Virus record (IMG/VR): IMGVR_UViG_3300036852_000166
Coordinates: 1 to 39,631 of that record
DNA length: 39,631 bases
Source of the DNA: a virus
Reading direction: 5' to 3' (one strand)
The translations under genes were made by a program, and so were the position numbers. Within the stretch, counting starts at the first letter, position 1, and each line of letters begins with the position of its first letter. Below, one piece after another: positions 23,024 to 31,038 of this stretch. Under the pieces are notes generated by a model. The model searched no databases, was not told the DNA's origin, and worked only from the letters and a program-made list of their open reading frames with translations.

Positions 23024-26000
23024 TGGCCAGGGATGAATGGATTGACGTTCCCGCGCCCGCTGCTGCCCCTGTTGCGGACGGCTGGATCGATGTGCCGAAT
23101 AAAGAGGTCCAGTGGGTTGACGTCCCGCAGCACGCGCCGCGCGCTTTCATCGAACGCTTCGTCCCCGATGATGACGCCGCAACCTTTACTGATCTGGAAA
23201 AAACCCTCGGCAACACGCTGGCCGGCAGGATCGCGGCCGCGGCGTTCGAGGGCGCCGGCGCTGGCTTTGGCGATCACCCACTCGGCATTTCACCTGAAGA
23301 TGCCAAGAAGCTGCAGAAGCTTGGCATTTTCCAAGATCCGGATGCACCGCGGGACATCACCAGTGGGATCCGGTTTGTGAACGAGTCGGTCATGCGGCCG
23401 GCGGTGACGGCGATTGCGGCCACCTTCCGGGGCTTGAACGCGGGCATCTACGGCGTCGGCGCGCTGGCCGGGCAGATCGCGTCCGAAGTCGCCGGCCAGG
23501 ACGCGGCCGACCAGGCCCGGGCGCGGCGCGACGGCGCGCAGTTTGCGGCCATAGCCACCCTGTTGGGCATGTCCCATCCCGTTGCCCGGTACGAGCGCGG
23601 CCCCACGGGCGAGGTTCGCACCACCACGATCGGCGGCCTGCCAAAGGCGGAAGACTTCGCCACCGCGTCTGAGGTGATAGGCGGCGGCCGACCGCCGCCT
23701 GTGAGTAGTGGGCTGAAGCTGGTTGAAGCGCCAGAAGGCGGCGTTTACGAGCCAAGCCAATTCAAAGCCGGAGAAAAATACTTCAAGGCGGTCGATGCGG
23801 AGGGAAATGTCACCGCCGAAATGCTCGTTAAGATCGACGGGAAGACAGCCCGGATCGAGGACATTCTCAACCCGAACGCGCCGCGGGAGGAAGGTATCGG
23901 GAGCATCGGCAACGCGCAGTTGCGCGGCCTGATCCGGCAATTCCAGCAGCAATACCCTGACGTTACCGAGTTCACGGGAAAGCGCGTGAGTGGCGCGCGG
24001 ATGGATGGCGGGTACAGCCTGCTCGGCGAGCCGACCGAAACGTCTGTCCAGCTATCTCGCTTCGGTGGCGATGCGCCGTTCTACGTCCAGGAAAAGATGC
24101 TGAAGACCTACGAGGAAAAGGGCATCCATCCGGCCGAACTCGCCAACGATGCCCAGACCGACCCCATCGTGGCGCAGCGGCTGCTGTCGAGCGATCCCGA
24201 CGTGCTGCCCGGTGGTCCGCCCCGTGAGCCGCCGCGCCCGCCCAAGCCGCCCGCTGAGCCTCCTGCGCCGCCTCCGGAGGGATCGTTCGAGGCTGCCCAG
24301 TCCAAGATCCTCGGCAAGATCAGCGTCGGCGATCGCGCGCCCAAAGAGCGCCTGACGTGGGACAAGTTTTATACCCAGGCTGTGGATAACCTGCATCCGC
24401 TCAAGGCGGTGGACGAGGGCGCCTACGAACTTGCGCGTCTGACCCGCGGCCAGTTCGGCAAGGCTGAGCATTTCATCGAGCACGGCACGTTCGACTTCCA
24501 CACCTACAAGACCAACGGCAAGCCGCTGAAGGAGATCATCGAGCCGGTAGCCAAAGACCTCGACGGGTTCCGCGCCTATCTGGCGTCGAAGCGCGCGCTC
24601 GAGATCGAGGCGAGCGGCCGCAAGTCCGGCATGGACGTCGAGGCGGCGACCCGGGTGGCGGCCGAGGGCGATGGCGCCTATGGCAAAGCCGCAACCGAAC
24701 TGGTCGACTACCAGAACAAGACGTTGAAATACCTCAAGGATAGCGGCGTGCTGTCCGAGAAAGCGTTCGGCGCCATGGTCGAGGCCGGCAAGAATTACGT
24801 GCCGTTCTATCGCGTGATCACGCCGGAGGAGGGGGGCGCTGCCAGCAAGGGCTTCGGGCCCGGTAACCCCGTGAAGCGGCTGAAGGGTTCCGAGCGCGAC
24901 GTGATTGACCCGCTCGAATCCGTCATCAAGAACACCTACGCCTACATCTCGATCGCCGAGCGCAACGCCGTCGGGATCAAGCTGATCGACGCGCTGAAGA
25001 AGGACGGCGCCGAGGTCAAGGTTTCGAAGCGCGCGCCGTCGGATCCGGAGCTGGTTTCCTACCTCAAGGAGCACGGCGTCACCGAGCCGGAAGCCCTGGT
25101 CGACTTCGTCAAGACGGCGGTTCCGGAGGACGGCACCACGCTGGGCGCGTTCCGCAACGGCGTGAAGGAAACGGTCGAGGTCAACGATCCGGCGCTCGTC
25201 AAGGCATTCCGCGGCCTCGACCAGGAGAGCGCCATCCTGCTGACCAAGGTGCTCGCGGTGCCGGCCAAGGCCCTGCGCGCCGGCGCCACGCTGTCCCCCG
25301 ACTTCATGGTCCGCAACATCGTGCGCGACTTCATGACCGCCTTCGTCAACAGCAAGAGCGCACTGTTCACCCCGGTCGACACGGCCAAGGGGCTGATCAG
25401 CGTGATCCGCAAGGACGCCGACTTTCAGGACTGGCTGAAGGGCGGCGGTGCCAACTCCACCATGGTCGCCATGGACCGGGCCTATCTGCAGGAGAGCCTG
25501 ACCAAGCTGGCGGGAGAAACCGGATTGATGGAACGCTCCTGGAACGTGGTCACCAGCCCGTTTCGCGGTCTGCGCATGATCTCGGAACTGGCCGAAAACG
25601 CCACCCGGCTAGGCGAGTTCAAGAAGATGCGCGAGGAGGGCAAGGAGGCCATCCAGGGCGCCGCGTTCGCCTCCCGCGAGGTGACGCTGGACTTCGCGCG
25701 GATCGGGGCGTCCATGCGCGCCTACAACATGATCACCGCCTTCGGTAACGCACAGATCCAAGGCCTAGACCGCATCGGCCGCGCTTTTTCCGATCGGCCC
25801 TTCAACACCACGGCCAAGGTCGCCGGCGGCATCACCCTGCCGTCGGTCCTGCTCTGGTGGGCCAACCACGACGACCCCCGCTACAAGGAACTGCCGCATT
25901 GGCAGAAAGACTTGTTCTGGATCGTGATGACCAAGGATCACATCTACCGGATTCCGAAGCCGTTCGAGCTCGGCGTGGTGTTCGGCTCCGGCGTCGAGCG

Positions 26001-26844
26001 CATCCTTGATCTCACGATCGGAAACAATCCGGAGGCGTTCGACAAATTCAGCAAGTCCGTTTTCGACATCATCACCCCGAACGTCACCCCCACCGCGTTC
26101 CAGCCGCTGGTCGAGCAATACGCCAACCGATCGACGATGTCGGATCGAACGCTGATCCCGAAGGACCAGGAAAAGAACCTGCCGGAGTATCAATACACGC
26201 CCTACACCACCGAACTGACGAAAAAACTGGGGCAGGTCATCAGCGCTTTCCCGGGCATGCGGGATCAAGCCACCGGACCCGGCGCGCCGTTTGGCCCCGC
26301 CGCGCGCGCGGTGACGACGCCGATCCTGATGGAGAATTACATCCGGGCATGGACCGGCGGCCTCGGCACCTACGTCCTGCAGGCGGCCGACGCCGGGCTG
26401 CGCAAGACCGGGGCTTTGCCGGACCCCATCAAACCGGCATCGACCCTTTCCGACATCCCCGTCGTCAAGGCATTCGTCGTCCGCTACCCATCGGCAAGCG
26501 CACAGTCGATCCAGGACTTCTACGACCAGCACGAGGTCACCAAGAAGTTCTACGACACCTGGCTGGGGAAGGCGCAGGAAGGCGACGTCGACGCCATGTC
26601 GCGCATCCAGGCCGCCGGCGGCCCGATGATGTTCATGCGGCTGGACGCGATCAAGGACACGCTGTCGCAGCATTCCAAGCTGGTGCGGGACATCTACAAG
26701 AACCCGACGGTCAAGCCCGAGGAAAAGCGGCAACTGATCGACAGTTTGTACAATAATATGATAGAGTTAGCAAAGGGTGGGAAAGCCATCCAAAAGGATG
26801 TGAAGAATGCTCTCGACGCTCAAAGCGTGCCGCAAGTGCCATAA
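23023..26844 (+). CDS. Large internal virion / ejection protein, LPD38-like
   Basis: This is the longest gene (1273 aa). It begins with WIDVP repeats (WIDVPAPAA, WIDVPNKEV, WVDVPQH; residues 6-35), then a hydrophobic Ala/Gly segment (about 125-180) and a Pro-rich linker (about 401-424, PREPPRPPKPPAEPPAPPP). A long C-terminal part (NLHPLKAVDEGAYELARLTR...SPDFMVRNIVRDFMTAF) matches large polyvalent-protein domain LPD38 as I recall it. Such proteins are ejected with the DNA; a T7 gp16-like channel role is inferred. It starts by TAATG overlap. Confidence 0.8.
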   Translation: MARDEWIDVPAPAAAPVADGWIDVPNKEVQWVDVPQHAPRAFIERFVPDDDAATFTDLEKTLGNTLAGRIAAAAFEGAGAGFGDHPLGISPEDAKKLQKLGIFQDPDAPRDITSGIRFVNESVMRPAVTAIAATFRGLNAGIYGVGALAGQIASEVAGQDAADQARARRDGAQFAAIATLLGMSHPVARYERGPTGEVRTTTIGGLPKAEDFATASEVIGGGRPPPVSSGLKLVEAPEGGVYEPSQFKAGEKYFKAVDAEGNVTAEMLVKIDGKTARIEDILNPNAPREEGIGSIGNAQLRGLIRQFQQQYPDVTEFTGKRVSGARMDGGYSLLGEPTETSVQLSRFGGDAPFYVQEKMLKTYEEKGIHPAELANDAQTDPIVAQRLLSSDPDVLPGGPPREPPRPPKPPAEPPAPPPEGSFEAAQSKILGKISVGDRAPKERLTWDKFYTQAVDNLHPLKAVDEGAYELARLTRGQFGKAEHFIEHGTFDFHTYKTNGKPLKEIIEPVAKDLDGFRAYLASKRALEIEASGRKSGMDVEAATRVAAEGDGAYGKAATELVDYQNKTLKYLKDSGVLSEKAFGAMVEAGKNYVPFYRVITPEEGGAASKGFGPGNPVKRLKGSERDVIDPLESVIKNTYAYISIAERNAVGIKLIDALKKDGAEVKVSKRAPSDPELVSYLKEHGVTEPEALVDFVKTAVPEDGTTLGAFRNGVKETVEVNDPALVKAFRGLDQESAILLTKVLAVPAKALRAGATLSPDFMVRNIVRDFMTAFVNSKSALFTPVDTAKGLISVIRKDADFQDWLKGGGANSTMVAMDRAYLQESLTKLAGETGLMERSWNVVTSPFRGLRMISELAENATRLGEFKKMREEGKEAIQGAAFASREVTLDFARIGASMRAYNMITAFGNAQIQGLDRIGRAFSDRPFNTTAKVAGGITLPSVLLWWANHDDPRYKELPHWQKDLFWIVMTKDHIYRIPKPFELGVVFGSGVERILDLTIGNNPEAFDKFSKSVFDIITPNVTPTAFQPLVEQYANRSTMSDRTLIPKDQEKNLPEYQYTPYTTELTKKLGQVISAFPGMRDQATGPGAPFGPAARAVTTPILMENYIRAWTGGLGTYVLQAADAGLRKTGALPDPIKPASTLSDIPVVKAFVVRYPSASAQSIQDFYDQHEVTKKFYDTWLGKAQEGDVDAMSRIQAAGGPMMFMRLDAIKDTLSQHSKLVRDIYKNPTVKPEEKRQLIDSLYNNMIELAKGGKAIQKDVKNALDAQSVPQVP

Positions 26845-27337
26845 GGAAAAGCCGCTTACCGCGTTCCAAAAAGACGCCCTTTGCACAGGTGGATTTCGCC
26901 ATCAGTGCAGAGAGTGCGCCAACGAATATACGAGACAGTGGAACTCAAAGAACAAAGAAAAAGTCAGAGCGACCGGGCGAAAATCCAGGCACAAGCGCAA
27001 GACTTCTGATCCCATCCGGGCTTCTCTGAAGGAAATACTGAACGGAGCGAGATGGCGCGCTCGAAAGTTCAGCGTTCCATTCGCGTTAACGGTTTCCGAC
27101 CTCGATCCACCTGTGCTTTGTCCCGTCCTGGGAATGCCGATCGACTATGGCCGAAAGCAAAGATTGGGCCCCGGAGACGATAGCCCGTCAATTGACCGGA
27201 TCGTGCCGGCGTTGGGCTACGTGGCTGGTAACGTCCGCATCATGTCGTTCCGCGCCAACCGCATCCGAAATAACGCCACGCTAGACGATCTTCGCAAGTT
27301 GGTCCTCTACTTAGAGAGCCAAGACACCACGCCATAG
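26807..27337 (+). CDS. HNH-type endonuclease with N-terminal zinc finger
   Basis: Two CxxC pairs (CRKCHKEK at about residues 8-15 and CRECANEY at about 34-41) form a probable zinc-binding module. A basic linker and LCPVLGMPIDYG...SPSIDRIVPALGYVAGNVRI follow, which is the HNH-like core seen in phage free-standing endonucleases (SLDRIxPxKGYxxGNVxxxS pattern). It starts inside the last 38 bases of the ejection gene with AAAAGGA upstream. It is probably a homing-type insertion between virion genes, or a packaging-associated HNH; the former fits the position better. Confidence 0.85.
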   Translation: MLSTLKACRKCHKEKPLTAFQKDALCTGGFRHQCRECANEYTRQWNSKNKEKVRATGRKSRHKRKTSDPIRASLKEILNGARWRARKFSVPFALTVSDLDPPVLCPVLGMPIDYGRKQRLGPGDDSPSIDRIVPALGYVAGNVRIMSFRANRIRNNATLDDLRKLVLYLESQDTTP

Positions 27338-27343
27338 GCTCAT

Positions 27344-27356
27344 GGTGCGTTGCTGG
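27344..27356 (+). repeat. Late-module leader motif, copy 6 (exact)
   Basis: GGTGCGTTGCTGG begins seven bases after the HNH gene and lies 40 bases before the ATG at 27384. A hairpin at 27355-27380 (10 paired bases, one bulged A) ends three bases before the start codon. Confidence 0.75.
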
Positions 27357-27383
27357 GAAGGGTGGCTCGACCATCCTCCCGGC

Positions 27384-28580
27384 ATGCGCAAAACAGCCCT
27401 AGCCCTCGCTCTCGCCCTCCTGCCCGGTGTTGCCGCAGCGCAGGTGTATCTCCCTCCCGGCGTGGGGCTGCCGCCGCAGAGCGTGATCGGCAATGCCCTG
27501 CCACAGACCGGCGATGCCGTCGCGGTGTCGTTTGCGCAGCTTCGATCCAACCTCAATATCCCGGCTCTCAAAACCTGCTCGTCGAGCCAGTGGTTCAATT
27601 CCCTGTCGTCCGGCGGCGTGCTGGGCTGTTCGCAGCCGTCGGTGTCGGATATCGCCGGATTCGGAACGGGCGTTGCGACTTTCCTCGGCGCGCCGACCAG
27701 CGCGAACCTGCGCGCTGCGCTGACCGATGAAACTGGCACCGGTTCGGCCGTTTTTGCGACCGGTCCCACACTCGTCAATGCGAACCTCGGCACACCGTCC
27801 GCGCTGATCCTGACAAATGCCACCGGCCTACCGATCGGCACTGGCGTGTCCGGCCTCGGCACCGGCATCGCCACGGCACTCGCCGTTAATGTCGGCAGCG
27901 CTGGCGCTCCTGTGGTGAATGGTGGCGCGCTCGGAACGCCATCCTCTGGCACGGCCACGAACCTGACCGGCCTGCCGATCTCCACGGGCCTCACGGGCGC
28001 CGGCACGGGCGTACTTACCGCGCTGGGCGTCAATGTCGGATCGGCTGGGGCCTTTGTGACCTTCAACGGTGCTGGCGGAACGCCGTCCTCCATGGTCGGC
28101 ACCAACATCACCGGCCTAAGCGCCTCCAACATCTCAGCCGGTACCCTCAACTCTGCGCGCCTTGCATGGAACGGCGCCACCTTCATCGGGACGCCAGCCA
28201 ATCCGACAGCGACGACCAGCACCTCGGCCGTGCACATGGGAGTCGGCAGCACCTGCACCATAACCCCCTCGTTCTCGACGCGGCTTTTCTTCGTCATTCA
28301 AGGCGTGGCGGCCAATAGCGCCGCCAACCAAACCACTGCAGTAGCCCTTCGCTTTGGTATCGGAGCGGCTCCAGCTAACGGCGCCGCAGCGACTGGCAAC
28401 CTCATCGGGGCTCAGCAGGCCATCGTCGTCGCTGGTGGCGGTACCAGTTCGGGCTTCAGCCTATCTGGCGTCGTTGGAGGTCGCACGCCGGGTGTGGCAG
28501 TCTGGTTCGACGTGACTGCCTTGGTCAGCGCCAACACCGGCACCCTTACCGGTATCACTTGTACGTCGTATGAGCTCTAA
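27384..28580 (+). CDS. Tail fibre-like protein with N-terminal signal peptide
   Basis: The 398-aa protein has a Sec-type signal sequence (MRKTALALALALLPGVAAAQ, likely cleavage after AAA). The body contains repeated LGTPSSGTATNLTGLPI and GTGVATALAVNVGSAGA-like units (about residues 130-255), a Gly/Thr-rich repeat common in phage fibres, and a C-terminal beta-rich head. A receptor-binding role is likely. It is paralogous to the next gene in its leader and N-terminus. CCTCC, not a Shine-Dalgarno, precedes the ATG. Confidence 0.75.
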   Translation: MRKTALALALALLPGVAAAQVYLPPGVGLPPQSVIGNALPQTGDAVAVSFAQLRSNLNIPALKTCSSSQWFNSLSSGGVLGCSQPSVSDIAGFGTGVATFLGAPTSANLRAALTDETGTGSAVFATGPTLVNANLGTPSALILTNATGLPIGTGVSGLGTGIATALAVNVGSAGAPVVNGGALGTPSSGTATNLTGLPISTGLTGAGTGVLTALGVNVGSAGAFVTFNGAGGTPSSMVGTNITGLSASNISAGTLNSARLAWNGATFIGTPANPTATTSTSAVHMGVGSTCTITPSFSTRLFFVIQGVAANSAANQTTAVALRFGIGAAPANGAAATGNLIGAQQAIVVAGGGTSSGFSLSGVVGGRTPGVAVWFDVTALVSANTGTLTGITCTSYEL

Positions 28581-28590
28581 CGTCGGCAGC

Positions 28591-28603
28591 GGTGCGTTGC
28601 TGG
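28591..28603 (+). repeat. Late-module leader motif, copy 7 (exact)
   Basis: GGTGCGTTGCTGG lies 41 bases before the ATG at 28632. GTGCCC (28606-28611) can pair with GGGCAT (28628-28633), which includes the first two bases of the start codon. Confidence 0.75.
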
Positions 28604-28631
28604 TAGTGCCCACGACGCCATCCTCCCGGGC

Positions 28632-30455
28632 ATGACACAGATCACTCGCGCGCTCGCCCTGGTTTTCGCCCTGCTGCCTGCTCTTGCTGCGGCGCAGACT
28701 TTCCCGACTGTGCCGTCGCAAACCGTAATCGGCCGAACAGCATTCGGCACCGGCCCCGCGCAGGCGATCCCGTTTTCAACGATCACGGCCAATCTCTGCA
28801 ACACGTTCACGCTGACGCTCAAGGGCTGCGTTCCTGCCCCGGTCTCGACGACCGGCCGGTATCTGAGCGACGACATCGCGACGCCATGGAAAGCGTTGCC
28901 GACGCAGCAGGTGGTAGCCGGCACTGGCGTCAGCTTAAACGGAACGTGCTCGGGCTCGGCGCTCAATTGCACCGTGAACGCGACGGCCGCGACCCAATAC
29001 GTCGTTCCGTCGCGAACGGCCGCATCGGCACTGGACCTGTCGCTGCTGTCGGCGATCAAAACGCTCGGCTACACCACGCCCGGCGACGGCGGCGGCGCGA
29101 CATTCAAGAATGTCGGGGCGACGGCCTTCACCGATCAAGGCCTGATAGCCTGTACTGTCGCTGGCGGCTCGGGCTATACGAACGGCACTTACCGCGGCGT
29201 CTACATTAGTGTCGGCGGCACAGGTCAGTTTCAAGGTCCGCAAGTCAACGTCGTTGTCTCGGGTAACGCGGTCACGTCCGTCACGGCGACGGCTCAATCA
29301 GGCTTCAGCATCGCCGTTGGCCAGGTCCTTGAAGCCAATGGTGGCAATACACAAATCGGCGGAACCGGGTCAGGTTTCACTTGCACGGTGACCTCGACCA
29401 CGCCCTTGAAGGCCAGCTTCACCGATACTGCGGGCAATCACTGGCAGTACGTTGCAGACTTGGAGGCTTATCCGAACATTCGCCAGTTCGGCGCCAAGAT
29501 CGATTGGAACGGTGTCGACGCGACGGCTACCGACGATTACGACGCCTGGATCGCCGCGCTGCAGTTCACCGCAATCCAGTCGTCTTCGATCTTCGTGGAC
29601 AGCGGCGGGTTCATCGGTGGCAAGTTGAGGGTGCCGCGCGGCTCATCGCTGATCTGCGGCGCCGGCAACAAGTCGCTGGTGATTCCATATGGCGTCATCG
29701 TTGAAGGCGGCGGTGCCTACACTACCACGATGAAAATGTGCGACGCGTTCAACGCGAGTACGCACTTCATCGAACTGTGTGACCCGACAATTCAGTTGGC
29801 CTGCTTCACTACTCGTCTGGAAAACATCAGCGTCTTTGCCAATCGTTTGGTGGCCGCGGACAATCTTATTTTCATGGTCCACACCAACGCCACCCAGCAC
29901 GATGGTGGTCTGAAGAACGTCGCCATCTATGCCGGCAAGCGTGGCTGCACATGGTTTGAAAAGGGCTATGGTGGCGCTTCGACGGTGACGTTTGAGTTCA
30001 TCGAGTGCTCAGCCGACGGCTCGAACACGATGATGAATTTCGGTAACACGAACGCCAGCGGTCTCAACTACGGAACCACAGTCTTCAACATTCGGAACAT
30101 CATTCTGGGCGGGCCATCGTCCGGCGATCTGCAGACTGGCCCCGGGATGGTCCTGCACGGCGGCTTCTACGACATCGTCGGCATGCACTGCGAAGGCATC
30201 GTAAGCTGTATTAACGTCAGCATCCCGGCGACCGCCGTTGGCGATCAAGTCCGCATTCACAACGTGAACGCGGCCAACACTAGCGGCACTCCGTGCACTG
30301 GCACAATCCAGCTTGAGGCTATCAACAACCCCGGCAATACCATCATCGGGATGGTGCCACCTTCTAGCTGCACGAACAACGTCACAAATCTTCAAGGTGG
30401 CGCGAATATCCTTGGCGGCACCGCGATCTTTACAGACATTCGGCCCAATCCCTAA
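28632..30455 (+). CDS. Tailspike-like protein with beta-helix character and signal peptide
   Basis: The 607-aa protein starts with a hydrophobic signal-like segment (ITRALALVFALLPALAAAQ). A mid-region IRQFGAKIDWNGVDATATDD matches the opening of pectate-lyase-type beta-helix tailspikes, and repeated strand/turn units continue to the C-terminus. It probably binds or degrades surface polysaccharide. Its first 60 residues resemble those of the previous gene (VIGRTAFGTGPAQAIPFS against VIGNALPQTGDAVAVSFA), suggesting tandem duplication of the virion-anchoring part. Its stop overlaps a convergent minus-strand gene. Confidence 0.8.
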   Translation: MTQITRALALVFALLPALAAAQTFPTVPSQTVIGRTAFGTGPAQAIPFSTITANLCNTFTLTLKGCVPAPVSTTGRYLSDDIATPWKALPTQQVVAGTGVSLNGTCSGSALNCTVNATAATQYVVPSRTAASALDLSLLSAIKTLGYTTPGDGGGATFKNVGATAFTDQGLIACTVAGGSGYTNGTYRGVYISVGGTGQFQGPQVNVVVSGNAVTSVTATAQSGFSIAVGQVLEANGGNTQIGGTGSGFTCTVTSTTPLKASFTDTAGNHWQYVADLEAYPNIRQFGAKIDWNGVDATATDDYDAWIAALQFTAIQSSSIFVDSGGFIGGKLRVPRGSSLICGAGNKSLVIPYGVIVEGGGAYTTTMKMCDAFNASTHFIELCDPTIQLACFTTRLENISVFANRLVAADNLIFMVHTNATQHDGGLKNVAIYAGKRGCTWFEKGYGGASTVTFEFIECSADGSNTMMNFGNTNASGLNYGTTVFNIRNIILGGPSSGDLQTGPGMVLHGGFYDIVGMHCEGIVSCINVSIPATAVGDQVRIHNVNAANTSGTPCTGTIQLEAINNPGNTIIGMVPPSSCTNNVTNLQGGANILGGTAIFTDIRPNP

Positions 30456-30832
30456 TCCACAGGATCGGCGACTGCCCAGTATTGCCGGCCATTGGTTCGA
30501 GGATCCGATCCGTCGCTGATCTTGATCCTAATGACGTAGACGCCGAGATCGGGAGTGAAGCTAACATTCTCTCTCGGCAATGGCGTCATTTCCTCATAGA
30601 CGCGAAGCTGCGACACATCCGGAAACCGCGCCACGTTGAAGACGTATGACCTGGCGATGTACCTATCGGGGTAGGATTCCGGCTCGTCGGGAAGAAGATT
30701 TATCATCTTCTCGACGACTTTCCCATGTGGGCGAGGCGCTTGGATGTAATCGCGGTGCACAAACAAGGCAACAGGAAGATATATCGCGAAGATCGCCAGC
30801 CCTACCACAATTACTTTCAGATCCTGCCTCAT
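30452..30832 (-). CDS. Membrane-anchored hypothetical protein (moron-like), 126 aa
   Basis: One transmembrane segment (VIVVGLAIFAIYLPVALFV, about residues 7-25) is followed by a soluble domain (SYPDRYIARSYVFNVARFP...GVYVIRIKISDG) that would face the periplasm. It runs against the late operon and its stop overlaps the tailspike stop, so it is transcribed separately. Such inserts are often lysogenic-conversion or superinfection-exclusion genes; that role is inference. It overlaps the 30-aa upstream ORF by ATGA. Confidence 0.7.
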   Translation of the reverse strand: MRQDLKVIVVGLAIFAIYLPVALFVHRDYIQAPRPHGKVVEKMINLLPDEPESYPDRYIARSYVFNVARFPDVSQLRVYEEMTPLPRENVSFTPDLGVYVIRIKISDGSDPRTNGRQYWAVADPVD

Positions 30833-30921
30833 CTGTCGGGCGGGAAATAATGTCGCAGGATCAGTCGCGCGGCGATGTAGAGCACCGCCACGATGAGCAG
30901 CGCATAGATAGCGATTTCCAT
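30829..30921 (-). CDS. 30-aa membrane peptide upstream of the moron gene
   Basis: The frame (MEIAIYALLIVAVLYIAARL...) is almost entirely one transmembrane helix with a basic C-terminus. GGAGG lies upstream and its TGA overlaps the start of the 126-aa gene (ATGA), so the two form a coupled minus-strand pair. It could be a small partner in the same membrane complex. Confidence 0.6.
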   Translation of the reverse strand: MEIAIYALLIVAVLYIAARLILRHYFPPDR

Positions 30922-30982
30922 GGGGAGCCTCCAGCAACGGCGGCGAATCTAGCACCACGCAACCAAAGCGAGCAAGGCTGAC

Positions 30983-30995
30983 GGTGCGTTGCTGG
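30983..30995 (+). repeat. Late-module leader motif, copy 8 (exact)
   Basis: GGTGCGTTGCTGG lies 56 bases before the endolysin-like ATG. A 9-bp hairpin with one bulged C (31014-31038) ends exactly at the start codon at 31039. Confidence 0.75.
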
Positions 30996-31038
30996 AAAGA
31001 CACGGTCGGCCGAGGTTCCACCCAGAAACGGGTGAACC

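Noticed and set aside
27384-30455. Diversity-generating retroelement near the receptor-binding genes
   Set aside because: I looked because the virion resembles BPP-1-type phages, but no reverse transcriptase or template/variable repeat pair is visible.
7185-30995. Late motif as a sigma-54 (-24/-12) promoter
   Set aside because: The GG and GC elements are six bases apart rather than ten, so the spacing does not fit.
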